Positions 38,880 through 47,951 of a stretch of 64,000 nucleotides of DNA are shown here, piece by piece. Origin of the DNA: Sterolibacterium denitrificans. Lineage in GTDB: Bacteria; Pseudomonadota; Gammaproteobacteria; Burkholderiales; Rhodocyclaceae. Positions within the stretch are counted from its first letter, which is position 1. Each line of letters begins with the position of its first letter. Position numbers and translations under genes: made by a program. The DNA lies in contig NZ_LT837803.1 in NCBI RefSeq assembly GCF_900174485.1, forward strand, positions 2,309,305 through 2,373,304. Reading direction: 5' to 3'. The notes beneath the pieces are model-generated. The model was not told the origin of the DNA. It ran no database searches and saw only the letters and a list, made by a program, of their open reading frames with translations.

Positions 38880-41800
38880 ACGCCCAGTGTTACCGGATCA
38901 TTTACAACAAGGCGCGCGGTCTGCTGATGGCGGTGGCCGAAACGGCGCCCAGCCGGGGCAAGGCCCGGGGCGTGACGGTGACGACGACGGTGGCGGCTTC
39001 GGGCAAACGTCCGCGCCGGCTGTCGGCCAGACTCAAGCCGCTCGCACGCCTGGTCTGGCGCGCCCTGGGCTGGGCGAGCTGTCTGGGTGGCCTGCTGATG
39101 CCGGCGGCCCAGGCGCAGATCGTCGCGGATCCCGGCGCGCCGGGCAACCAGCGTCCGACCGTGCTCAACGCCTTCAATGGCGTGCCCCTGGTCAACATCC
39201 AGACCCCCAGCGCCGCCGGCGTCTCGCGCAACGCCTACCAGCAATTCGACGTGCAGACGCAAGGCGCGATCCTCAACAACAGCCATGCCAACGTGCAAAC
39301 CCAACTGGGCGGCTGGGTGCAAGGCAACCCCTGGCTGGCCACCGGCAGCGCCCGGGTGATCCTGAACGAAGTCCATTCCAGCGACCCCAGCCTGCTCCAG
39401 GGCTACCTCGAAGTCGCCGGCCCGCGCGCCCAGGTCGTCATCGCCAACCCGGCCGGCGTGAGCTGCGATGGCTGCGGCTTCATCAATGCCCACCGCGCCA
39501 CGCTCACCACCGGCGAGCCGATCCTCGACGGCGGCCGCCTGGCGGGCTATCGCGTCCAGGAAGGCACGGTATCGATCACCGGCCTGGGCCTGGATGCCGG
39601 CAGCGCCGATTACACCGAGATCCTGGCGCGCGCCGTGCAAATCCATGCGGGCCTCTGGGCCCATCAGCTCGCGATCGTGGCGGGCGCCAACCAGATCGAC
39701 GTGGATCCGGCCAGCGGCGATGCGCAGGTGACGGGTTCGAGTTCAATCGCCGGCATTGGGCCCGCGCCCACCTTTGCGATCGACACGGCCCTGCTCGGCG
39801 GCATGTATGCCGGCAAGATCAGCCTGATCGCCAGCGAAGCCGGCGTCGGCGTGCGCCATGCCGGCAAAATGTACGCGAGCGTGGGCGATGTCGTCATCAC
39901 GGCGAACGGCCGACTGGAAAACGCCGGCCACATCGCCAGCGGCGGCGATACGCGGATCCGGATCGACGCGCAGGACGACGTGCAGAACACGGGCATCATC
40001 TACGCCCAGGGCAACCTCTCGCTCGACACGCGCGGCGACATCGACAACACCAGCGGCGGCGCCATCATCGGCAATGCGGCGGCCAGCATCGAAGCCGGCG
40101 CCCTGGACAACCGGGGTGGACAAATCCAGGCGGCCGGCCCGCTGGACATCACCCTGAGCGGCGTCCTGGACAACACCCGAAGCCTGGTGCGCTCGGGGCA
40201 GGCGCTGCGTATCAGCGCCACCGGCATCATCAATACCCACACCCAGAGCGAGGATGAGAGCGACGACCAAGGCCTGGAAGGCGAAACGATCGTCTTGAAC
40301 GCGGCCCGCATCGACAACGCCGGCGGCGCCATTCGCGCCAATCGCGACGCGACGCTGACCAGCGATGGCCTCATCGACAACGCCGCTGGCCTCATCAGCG
40401 CGGGCAACGACCTGACGCTGCGCGACCCATTTGCCGAAACGGCGCCGGCCCACCCAACCCTCGCAATCGCCAACACCGGCGGCACGCTCATCGCCGGCCG
40501 GCAACTGCGCATCGACGGCGCCGGGTTGAGCGGCGATGGCAACGTACTCAGCCAGGGCGACCTGAACCTCACGCTGCGGCACGGTCTCGCGAACACGGGG
40601 CAGATCATCGCCAACGGCAACGCCAGCGTGGAAACGGCCGCCGCGCTGAGCAACCAGGGCCTGCTGGCCGCCGCCGGCAGCCTCACGGCCCGGGCGGCCA
40701 CGCTCGACAACCAGGCCGGCGGCACGATCAGCGCCGCCCGGATCGATCTCCAGGCCGGCGACGGCCATACCCTGACCAATCGCGGCCTCATCAACGGCGG
40801 GGAAACCCTGCTCCGCAGCCAGACCCTGGACAACCTCGGCACCGGCAGAATCTATGGCGACCACGTGGCAATCGGCGCAAGCACCCTCAACAACCGGGCC
40901 GAGGACGACATTGCCCCGGTGATTGCCGCGCGCGAGCGCCTGGACATCGGCGCGCTGGCCATCGACAACAGCGGCCATGCGCTCCTCTTCAGCGGCGGCG
41001 ACATCGCCATCGGCGGCAGCCTGGATGACGGCCATCGCGCGACGAGCCAGGCGGAAATCCTCAACAACGCCAGCGCCCGCATCGAAGCCATGGGCGCGCT
41101 GGAGATCGCGGCGCGCACCCTCGACAACACCAACCAGGACTTCAGCACCGCCATCGAAACCCTCGCCGCGCAAAGCATCACCGAATACCAGGGCGCGGGC
41201 TCGCCCAACCGCTACGCGCCGGACGCGCCCGACGTCTATATCTACAATGACGAATCCGACCACCTCCACACCCCCGAAGGCAACCATGAAAGCTGGTCGG
41301 CCTATCGCTACACCCGCACCACCACCGAAACGCGGGTGCAGACCTCCGACCCGGCCAGCATCACCGCGGGCGGCGACCTGCGCATCACGGCGGACACCGT
41401 CAACAACGACAAGAGCCACATCATCGCCGGCGGCACCCTCAGCGGCACGATCGGCACGCTCAACAACACCGAAGTCGCCGGCGAGCGCGTCATCACGGAT
41501 GCGGGCACGGTCACCAGCTACTGGCGCAATCATGAAAAGGGCCGCGACAACACCGGCAGCAGCATGGCGGGCTATCTCCCCGCGCCGACGATCCAGGCCA
41601 TCTCCCTGACGCCGACGGTCTATCTGCAAAACACCGCGCCGGCCAGCAGCGGCACGACGCTGGCCGCGCTGACGACCACCCGCCTCGGCCAGGCCCCGGC
41701 AGCCGTCAGCAGCGCGGCAGGCACCACTCCCATCGTGCAAATTCTGCTGCCCGGCAGCAGCGATGCCAGCGACCCGGCCGACGTGGTGCGCAGCGGCGGC

Positions 41801-44800
41801 ATCGACACCCGCGTACCGGACAGCCGCCTGTTCGGCCTCACGCCCGACCCGGCCGCCCCTTACCTCATCGAAACCGATCCGGCCTTTGCCGACTACCGCA
41901 CCTGGCTCAGCTCGGACTACCTGCTCGCCGCCCTCGCCCTCGACCCGGCCACCACGCAAAAGCGCCTGGGCGATGGCTACTACGAACAGAAACTCATCCG
42001 CGAACAGGTCGCCCAGCTCACCGGCCGGCGCTTCCTGGCGGGCCATGCCGACGATGAGGCGCAATACGCCGCCCTGATGGACAACGGCCTGACCTTCGCC
42101 CAAGCCTACGATCTGATCCCCGGCGTGGCCCTCTCCGCCGCCCAGATGGCCGCGCTCACCAGCGACATCGTCTGGCTGGTGGCCCAGGACGTCACCCTGG
42201 CCGATGGCAGCACGACCCAGGCGCTGGTGCCCCAGGTGTACGTCCGCCTCCAGGAAGGCGACCTGCAAGCGGGCGGCGCCTTGATCGCCGGGCAGGACGT
42301 CCGGCTCGATCTGAGCGGCGATCTGCTCAACGGCGGCACGATTACCGGACGCCAGCTCGTCGCCATCGACGCGGAGAATCTCCATAACCTGCAGGGCCGC
42401 ATCCTGGGCAATACGGTTCAGGTGGCCGCCCGCGCCGACCTCGACAATATCGGCGGCCTGATCGCCGCCAATGAAGCGCTGCTCGCCAGCGCCGGGCGGG
42501 ATTTGACTGTCGAATCGACCACCCGCAACCAGCACAACGCCCAGGGCAGCCAGACCAACGTCGAACGCATCGCCGGACTGTACGTCACGGCTGCCGAGGG
42601 TATGCTGCTGGCCAGCGCCGGGCGCGACATGAGCCTGGTCGCGGCCGCGATCCAGAACCAGGGCGCGGGACGGACGCAGCTCATCGCGCAGCGCAATCTC
42701 ACACTCGGCACGGTGACGCAAGGCCAGAGTCAGAGCATCGTCTGGGATGCCGGCAACCGGCGCGACGAGTCCAGGGCCGCAGAGGTCGGCACGCGGATCG
42801 CCACCCAGGGCGACTTGAGGCTTGCGGCCGGGCAAGACCTCGCTGCCCGGGCCGCCGAGGTGGGCAGCCAGGCCGGGGCGCTGGCCGTGGCCGCCGGGCA
42901 AGATCTGACGATCGCGGCGGGTATGGCAAATGTCCAGGTCGACGAAGCCCACCAGCACACGGGCCGCAGCAGCGCCTTCTCCAGCAAGACCCTCACGACC
43001 CGCGACACGCTCGATCAGACCACGGCAATCTTGTCTGCCGTCTCCGGCGAGACGCTCAGTCTGACCGCAGGCAACGATGTGGCCGTGCGCGGCAGCAACC
43101 TGGTTTCGGATGCCGGCACCACGCTCGCGGCCGGGCGCGACCTGACCATCGAGGCTGCCACCGAAACCACGACGGAAAGCCACTTCAGGGACGAGAAGAA
43201 GTCCGGCCTCTTCAGTACCGGCGGCCTGGGCATCACCATCGGCACGCAGCAGCAGAGCATCGACCAGCAGGGCCTCGGCCAAACGGCGGCGGCCTCGACC
43301 GTGGGCAGCGTGCAAGGCGATGTGACCCTACTCGCCGGGGCGCACTACCGGCAGACGGGCTCGGACGTGCTGGCTCCGCAAGGCGACGTGAGCATCGCGG
43401 CACAGGCGGTGGAGATCGAGGCAGCCCGCGAGACGAGCCAGAGCCGGGTCGAACAACAGTTCAAGCAGTCCGGCCTGACCGTCAGCCTCGGCAGTCCGGT
43501 GATCTCGGCAGTGCAGACCGTGCAGCAGGTGGCCCAGGCCGCCGGTGATACCCGCGATGGCCGCATGCAGGCCCTGGCCGCCGCCAGCGCCGGACTGGCC
43601 GGGTATCAGGGCTATCAGGCGGTGGTGGCCGGACAGGCGGTGCAGGACGGCAATCTGGCGGATCAGGCCGGCGGCGTATCGCTTTCCGTCAGCCTGGGTT
43701 CATCGAAGAGCCAGAGCACGAGCACCCAAACCAGCGATACGGCGGCAGGCAGCACCGTGGCAGCGGGTGGCGACGTGACGATCCTCGCCATGGGCAACGG
43801 CGAGAAGAGCGACATCACCGTGCAGGGCAGCAGCGTCTCCGCCGGGCGCAACGTCAGTCTGCTCGCCGAGGATGAGATCAAACTGCTGGCCGCGGCCAAC
43901 ACCGGCCACAGCCAATCGAACAGCACGAGCAGCAGCGCGAGTATCGGCGTGAGCCTCAACCTGGGTGTCCAGACCGGCCTGAGCGTGGGCGTTGCGGCCA
44001 GCAAGGGCACGGGCCAGGCCGATGGCGACGATCTGGTCTGGACGAACACCAACGTCAGCGCAGGCGAAACGGCACGACTGGCTTCGGGTGGGGACACCAC
44101 GCTCAGGGGCGCGGTCATCGAAGCCCCGCAGGTCATTGCCGACGTCGGCGGCAATCTGGCCATCGAGAGCCTCCAGGACACCAGCACCTACAACAGCCAG
44201 CAGCACAGCAGCGGATTCAGCATCAGCGTGCCGATCCTCGGCGCGGGCGGCTTCGGCGGCAGCATCGGCGGTGGCAAGTCAAACGTCGACAGTACCTATG
44301 CCAGCGTCAATGAACAGTCCGGCATCCGCGCCGGGGATGAAGGTTTCCAGGTCGACGTTCAGGGCGACACCACCCTCACCGGCGGCGCCATCACCAGCAC
44401 CCAGCCAGCCATCGACGAGGGCAAGAACCATTTCGAGACCGGCGGCGAACTCAGCCTCGCCGACATCACCAACCACGCCGAATACGAAGGCAAGGGCGCC
44501 AGCATCAATCTCGGCGCGGGCATCAGTCTCGACGGCAAACTCACGCCCCAAGGCACCAGCGCAGGGGTGGGAGAAGACGAAAACAGCGCCGGCAGCATGA
44601 CGCTGGCCGCCATCTCCGGCATCGCCGGCAACAAAGACGCCCGAACCGGTGATGCCGAAACCGGCATCGCCCCCATCTTCGATGCGGAGAAGGTGCAGAA
44701 GGAAATCGATGCGCAGGTGCAAATCACGCAGGTGTTCGGGCAGCAAGCGAGCAAAGCTGTCGGCGACTACGCGGAACAACAACTCAGGCAAGCGAACATC

Positions 44801-46384
44801 CTGCGCGCCGAAGGCAAGGAAGACGAAGCCAACACCATCGAAGCCCAATGGGGCAAGAATGGCACATTACGCCTGGCCGCGCATACGCTCATCGGCAGCC
44901 TGACCGGCGGCGCCAGCGGCGCGGCCGGCGCAGCAGCCGGCACCCTCACCGCCCCGGCGGTTGCCGATGCATTGGCCAATGCGAATATCGACGGGCTCCT
45001 CGCCACCACCCTCACCGGACTGGCAAGCACGGCGGCCGGGGCGCTCGCCGGCGGCAGCGCCGGCGCGGCAACTGCGTTCAACGAGGTGACGAATAACTAT
45101 CTCTCCCACCTGGAAGAAGCCGCGCTCAAACGCGCCAAGGCGGAGTGCGCACGCACCTCGAATTCACCGGCCTGCGCCGAGCAAACCCGCCTGGAAAATC
45201 TCGATCGCCAACGAGACGAGGAAATCCAACCGTTGATCGACACCTGCCGCCAGCAGGCCAAAGGCGTGGATTGCGACGCCATGGCCCGGCACTACGCCGA
45301 AACCAACGGTTTTGGCTACGCCTCTGCGAAATACGAAAGCTCGGGCCGCAGCGGCTCACCATTCTCATTCAACGGCAAACTTGAGGGCGAAGGCGAGGAT
45401 GCCCACTATGTCGCCCCGCAAATCAAGATGAAGGACGGCACCACGAAAACCGATCCCGGCGGCCTTAGTTACGGGATGTTCCAACTCTCGTCCGAACGTG
45501 GTGGCCTTGAAGACTTCCTGAACTATCTCAAGTTGAACACGAGTCCGGAAGCTCAAAACTTCTATCAGGAATTGACCGCCGTCGGCGGGTTGAGCGCCGC
45601 CCGTGCCGGCACCCCGGCATTTGTCGACAAATTCATGGAGTTGACCCAGCACGATCCCCAATTCATCGAATACCAGTTCGAGAGCATCAACCAGGGCAGC
45701 AACATGACCCGCATTCGCAAACAACTCGACACCGTCGGTCAGTCCTTCGACGCGCTCGATACCGAGCACAAGGAAGCCATCTTCTCGTCGAGCGTCCAGC
45801 ACGGCGGCGGCGGTGCCAACAAGGCCGTGCAATACGCCTTCTCGCCCAAGCTCTACGATGAAATCGAAACCCGGTACGGGCTACGGCTTATGGAGTACCA
45901 AGAAGCCGTTGCCGAGGGGAAAAAACTGCAATCTCAGGCAACAACTTTGGAATCCCAGGCAAAAACCCTGGAATCCCAGGCAAAAGCCATGGAATCCCAG
46001 AAAAGTAATCTGCTCCAGCAGCAAGTCAATTTGCTCCAGCAAGGACAACAAGCAGGCACTGGGCAAATACAGGATTTGCAACGCCAGATCAATGCGCTCG
46101 ACCAGAAGATCGAAGCCCAGAATACCCAGATCGAAGCCCAGAATGCCAAGATCGAAGCCCAGAATGCCAAGGTCACAGCCAATGACAAACTGATCCAGGA
46201 AACCAAGGCATGGCTGGTCAAGAACGCCAAGGACAGCATCGAAGACGGCGAAAGGTTCATCCACGACATCTACGAATGGCGGATCAAGAACAATCCCGGC
46301 GAAGCCACGACCCGATACATTCCCGAACGAGACATGCTGCTCCAGCAACTACGCGATAGGCAACAGCAAAACAATAAAAAATGA
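38876..46384 (+). CDS. Filamentous hemagglutinin / CdiA-type TPS exoprotein with lysozyme-like C-terminus
   Basis: 2502 residues. Residues 1-25 (MNAQCYRIIYNKARGLLMAV) are the extended signal peptide of type V proteins; the signal peptide ends near residue 80 (PAAQA-QIV). The TPS secretion domain follows (~80-320: VLNEVHSS-like block and NPAGVSCDGCGFINAHRATL). Then come hundreds of beta-helix repeats (DNTGG..., AGRDLTIEA) and an intervening domain near 900-1150. At ~2072 VTNNYLSHLEEA marks the pretoxin border. Residues ~2150-2330 (AKYESSGRSG, TDPGGLSYGMFQLSS, FSSSVQHGGGG) resemble lysozyme/chitosanase-like domains attached to some VgrG proteins. A Gln/Ala/Lys coiled coil (~2340-2450) ends it. 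No TpsB partner is nearby. Confidence 0.88.
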   Translation: MNAQCYRIIYNKARGLLMAVAETAPSRGKARGVTVTTTVAASGKRPRRLSARLKPLARLVWRALGWASCLGGLLMPAAQAQIVADPGAPGNQRPTVLNAFNGVPLVNIQTPSAAGVSRNAYQQFDVQTQGAILNNSHANVQTQLGGWVQGNPWLATGSARVILNEVHSSDPSLLQGYLEVAGPRAQVVIANPAGVSCDGCGFINAHRATLTTGEPILDGGRLAGYRVQEGTVSITGLGLDAGSADYTEILARAVQIHAGLWAHQLAIVAGANQIDVDPASGDAQVTGSSSIAGIGPAPTFAIDTALLGGMYAGKISLIASEAGVGVRHAGKMYASVGDVVITANGRLENAGHIASGGDTRIRIDAQDDVQNTGIIYAQGNLSLDTRGDIDNTSGGAIIGNAAASIEAGALDNRGGQIQAAGPLDITLSGVLDNTRSLVRSGQALRISATGIINTHTQSEDESDDQGLEGETIVLNAARIDNAGGAIRANRDATLTSDGLIDNAAGLISAGNDLTLRDPFAETAPAHPTLAIANTGGTLIAGRQLRIDGAGLSGDGNVLSQGDLNLTLRHGLANTGQIIANGNASVETAAALSNQGLLAAAGSLTARAATLDNQAGGTISAARIDLQAGDGHTLTNRGLINGGETLLRSQTLDNLGTGRIYGDHVAIGASTLNNRAEDDIAPVIAARERLDIGALAIDNSGHALLFSGGDIAIGGSLDDGHRATSQAEILNNASARIEAMGALEIAARTLDNTNQDFSTAIETLAAQSITEYQGAGSPNRYAPDAPDVYIYNDESDHLHTPEGNHESWSAYRYTRTTTETRVQTSDPASITAGGDLRITADTVNNDKSHIIAGGTLSGTIGTLNNTEVAGERVITDAGTVTSYWRNHEKGRDNTGSSMAGYLPAPTIQAISLTPTVYLQNTAPASSGTTLAALTTTRLGQAPAAVSSAAGTTPIVQILLPGSSDASDPADVVRSGGIDTRVPDSRLFGLTPDPAAPYLIETDPAFADYRTWLSSDYLLAALALDPATTQKRLGDGYYEQKLIREQVAQLTGRRFLAGHADDEAQYAALMDNGLTFAQAYDLIPGVALSAAQMAALTSDIVWLVAQDVTLADGSTTQALVPQVYVRLQEGDLQAGGALIAGQDVRLDLSGDLLNGGTITGRQLVAIDAENLHNLQGRILGNTVQVAARADLDNIGGLIAANEALLASAGRDLTVESTTRNQHNAQGSQTNVERIAGLYVTAAEGMLLASAGRDMSLVAAAIQNQGAGRTQLIAQRNLTLGTVTQGQSQSIVWDAGNRRDESRAAEVGTRIATQGDLRLAAGQDLAARAAEVGSQAGALAVAAGQDLTIAAGMANVQVDEAHQHTGRSSAFSSKTLTTRDTLDQTTAILSAVSGETLSLTAGNDVAVRGSNLVSDAGTTLAAGRDLTIEAATETTTESHFRDEKKSGLFSTGGLGITIGTQQQSIDQQGLGQTAAASTVGSVQGDVTLLAGAHYRQTGSDVLAPQGDVSIAAQAVEIEAARETSQSRVEQQFKQSGLTVSLGSPVISAVQTVQQVAQAAGDTRDGRMQALAAASAGLAGYQGYQAVVAGQAVQDGNLADQAGGVSLSVSLGSSKSQSTSTQTSDTAAGSTVAAGGDVTILAMGNGEKSDITVQGSSVSAGRNVSLLAEDEIKLLAAANTGHSQSNSTSSSASIGVSLNLGVQTGLSVGVAASKGTGQADGDDLVWTNTNVSAGETARLASGGDTTLRGAVIEAPQVIADVGGNLAIESLQDTSTYNSQQHSSGFSISVPILGAGGFGGSIGGGKSNVDSTYASVNEQSGIRAGDEGFQVDVQGDTTLTGGAITSTQPAIDEGKNHFETGGELSLADITNHAEYEGKGASINLGAGISLDGKLTPQGTSAGVGEDENSAGSMTLAAISGIAGNKDARTGDAETGIAPIFDAEKVQKEIDAQVQITQVFGQQASKAVGDYAEQQLRQANILRAEGKEDEANTIEAQWGKNGTLRLAAHTLIGSLTGGASGAAGAAAGTLTAPAVADALANANIDGLLATTLTGLASTAAGALAGGSAGAATAFNEVTNNYLSHLEEAALKRAKAECARTSNSPACAEQTRLENLDRQRDEEIQPLIDTCRQQAKGVDCDAMARHYAETNGFGYASAKYESSGRSGSPFSFNGKLEGEGEDAHYVAPQIKMKDGTTKTDPGGLSYGMFQLSSERGGLEDFLNYLKLNTSPEAQNFYQELTAVGGLSAARAGTPAFVDKFMELTQHDPQFIEYQFESINQGSNMTRIRKQLDTVGQSFDALDTEHKEAIFSSSVQHGGGGANKAVQYAFSPKLYDEIETRYGLRLMEYQEAVAEGKKLQSQATTLESQAKTLESQAKAMESQKSNLLQQQVNLLQQGQQAGTGQIQDLQRQINALDQKIEAQNTQIEAQNAKIEAQNAKVTANDKLIQETKAWLVKNAKDSIEDGERFIHDIYEWRIKNNPGEATTRYIPERDMLLQQLRDRQQQNNKK
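45940..46190 (+). repeat. Heptad-encoding repeats in the FHA C-terminal coiled coil
   Basis: Two sets of 21-bp units. The first encodes LESQAKT, LESQAKA, MESQKSN then LLQQQVN, LLQQ. The second encodes IEAQNTQ, IEAQNAK, IEAQNAK. The truncated copy at 47165-47360 has different numbers of the same units. Confidence 0.85.
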
Positions 46385-46395
46385 AACCAAACCAG

Positions 46396-46720
46396 CCCGC
46401 GAGACCGATCAGGTACGCATCGAACAATAGTTCAAGCAGAGCGGCCTGACCGTCAGCCTCGGCAGTCCGGTGATCTCGGCAGTGCAGACCGTGCAGCAGG
46501 TGGCCCAGGCCGCCAGTGACACCGGCGATGGCCGCATGCAAGCATTGGCCGCCGCCAGCGCCGGACTGACCGGGTATCAGGGCTATCAGGCCGTGGCGGC
46601 CGGACAGGCGTTGGAAGGCAGCAATCTGGCGGATCAGGCCGGCGGCGTATCGCTTGCCGTCAACCTGGGTTCCTCGAAGAGTCAGAGCACGAGCACCCAG
46701 ACCAGCGATACTGGCGGCAG
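46396..46720 (+). pseudogene. Decayed duplicate of an internal FHA segment
   Basis: About 90% identical, by eye, to 43425-43740 of the large gene: both contain LTVSLGSPVISAVQTVQQVAQA and LADQAGGVSL. A CAG-to-TAG change at 46426-46428 stops the frame (EQ*FKQ). The match begins at GCCCGCGAGAC and ends at AGCACCCAGACCAGCGATAC. It is flanked by the end of the hemagglutinin gene and the lipoprotein chimera, as expected for an orphan cdiA-module array shuffled by recombination. Confidence 0.85.
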
Positions 46721-46774
46721 AGCTCTTGCCGCCAAAAGTTTGGCAGGCCATTTCAATTTTCTGAAGGCTGCACA

Positions 46775-47575
46775 ATGAAAATATGGATATTGTTCGGTAT
46801 CCCGATTTTGCTCTCTGGATGCCTTTCAAAAGCGTTTGCCGGCAACCCACCATTTGTCGACAAATTCATGGAGCTGACCCAGCACGATCCCCAATTCATC
46901 GAATACCAGTTCGAGAGCATCAACCAGGGCAGCAACATGACCCGCATTCGCAAACAACTCGACACCGTCGGTCAGTCCTTCGACGCGCTCGATACCGAGC
47001 ACAAGGAAGCCATCTTCTCGTCGAGCGTCCAGCACGGCGGCGGCGGTGCCAACAAGGCCGTGCAATACGCCTTCTCGCCCAAGCTCTACGATGAAATCGA
47101 AACCCGGTACGGGCTACGGCTTATGGAATATCAAGAAGCCATAGCCGAAGGGAAAAAACTGCAATCTCAGGCAACAACTTTGGAATCCCAGGCAAAAACC
47201 CTGGAATCCCAGAAAAGTAATCTGCTCCAGCAGCAAGTCAATCTGCTCCAGCAGCAAGTCAATCTGCTCCAGCAAGGACAACAAGCAGGCACTGGGCAAA
47301 TACAGGATTTGCAACGCCAGATCAATGCGCTCGACCAGAAGATCGAAGCCCAGAATGCCAAGGTCACAGCCAATGACAAACTGATCCAGGAAACCAAGGC
47401 ATGGCTGGTCAAGAACGCCAAGGACAGCATCGAGGACGGCGAAAGGTTCATCCACGACATCTACGAATGGCGGATCAAGAACAATCCTGGCGAAGCCAAG
47501 ACCCGTTACATTCCCGAGCGAGACATGCTGCTCCAGCAGCTACGTGATAAGCAGCAGCAAAACAACAAAAAATGA
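46775..47575 (+). CDS. Chimeric lipoprotein: lipobox signal fused to the second half of the FHA toxin domain
   Basis: 266 residues. Residues 1-16 (MKIWILFGIPILLSGC) are a lipoprotein signal peptide with lipobox LSGC. From residue ~24 (PPFVDKFMELTQHDPQFIEY) to the end it is nearly identical to the last ~260 residues of the 2502-residue exoprotein, including VQHGGGG and the coiled coil. It lacks the upstream AKYESSG and DPGGLSYG segments that should hold the catalytic acids, so it is unlikely to be an active hydrolase. GAAGG lies 7-8 bp before the ATG, so it should be translated. It could be a recombination product or a decoy immunity protein that binds the toxin's coil in the periplasm. Confidence 0.8.
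   Translation: MKIWILFGIPILLSGCLSKAFAGNPPFVDKFMELTQHDPQFIEYQFESINQGSNMTRIRKQLDTVGQSFDALDTEHKEAIFSSSVQHGGGGANKAVQYAFSPKLYDEIETRYGLRLMEYQEAIAEGKKLQSQATTLESQAKTLESQKSNLLQQQVNLLQQQVNLLQQGQQAGTGQIQDLQRQINALDQKIEAQNAKVTANDKLIQETKAWLVKNAKDSIEDGERFIHDIYEWRIKNNPGEAKTRYIPERDMLLQQLRDKQQQNNKK
47165..47360 (+). repeat. Second copy of heptad-encoding repeats, different copy number
   Basis: Same 21-bp units as at 45940-46190. LESQxK units are reduced by one, LLQQQVN is increased to two before LLQQ, and IEAQNAK is reduced to one. Flanking sequence is nearly identical, so the change is by repeat slippage or unequal recombination. Confidence 0.85.
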
Positions 47576-47951
47576 AATGAAAAGGGGCCAAGGTCAAAAA
47601 ATCTGCGGCCATCTGCCCTCGTTCGCCGTCCCGCCAGCCCCGACGTTCGGTGAGCTTGCTTTTTTCCGGAAACTCGGCACGCCGCCACGTCCAACAAAGG
47701 CAATCGCTGGCGCGAAGACAGCACCACCGAAGCCGGCGCCCTCACCGCCCCGGCGGTTCGATGCGCTGGCCAATGCAGATATCATTTCCAACAGCCCGAT
47801 CTACGATCTGAACGATCCGGCAGATCGGGCACGCATCGCCAAGGAAGCGCAAATGGGCTACATCACCCTGGCCACCATGCCCACATCCCCATCCGGAGGT
47901 TTCATCAGCGAAATGTCCCCTTATCGTTTGACAAAGGAATGGAAACAATGA
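47544..47951 (+). pseudogene. Frameshifted FHA pretoxin/toxin-end remnant
   Basis: 47737-47785 copies the hemagglutinin segment at 44940-44990 (CTCACCGCCCCGGCGGTT ... GCGCTGGCCAATGC) with two bases missing, so the frame changes there. After it the open frame reads FDALANADIISNSPIYDLNDP and runs to a TGA at 47949-47951, ending ISEMSPYRLTKEWKQ. That tail does not occur in the intact gene and may be the end of another toxin. The stop overlaps the ATG of the next lipoprotein gene, as toxin and immunity genes often do. The part before 47735 resembles no protein I know. Confidence 0.5.

Noticed and set aside
39743-43315. A 1190-codon minus-strand open frame
   Set aside because: Antisense to the repetitive hemagglutinin gene; no start signals or domains.
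45940-46190. CRISPR array
   Set aside because: The 21-bp repeats are coding, contiguous and without spacers.
46470-46778. Plus-strand 102-codon ORF after the hemagglutinin gene
   Set aside because: It is the part of the decayed FHA duplicate after its TAG stop; the GTG start has no ribosome-binding site.
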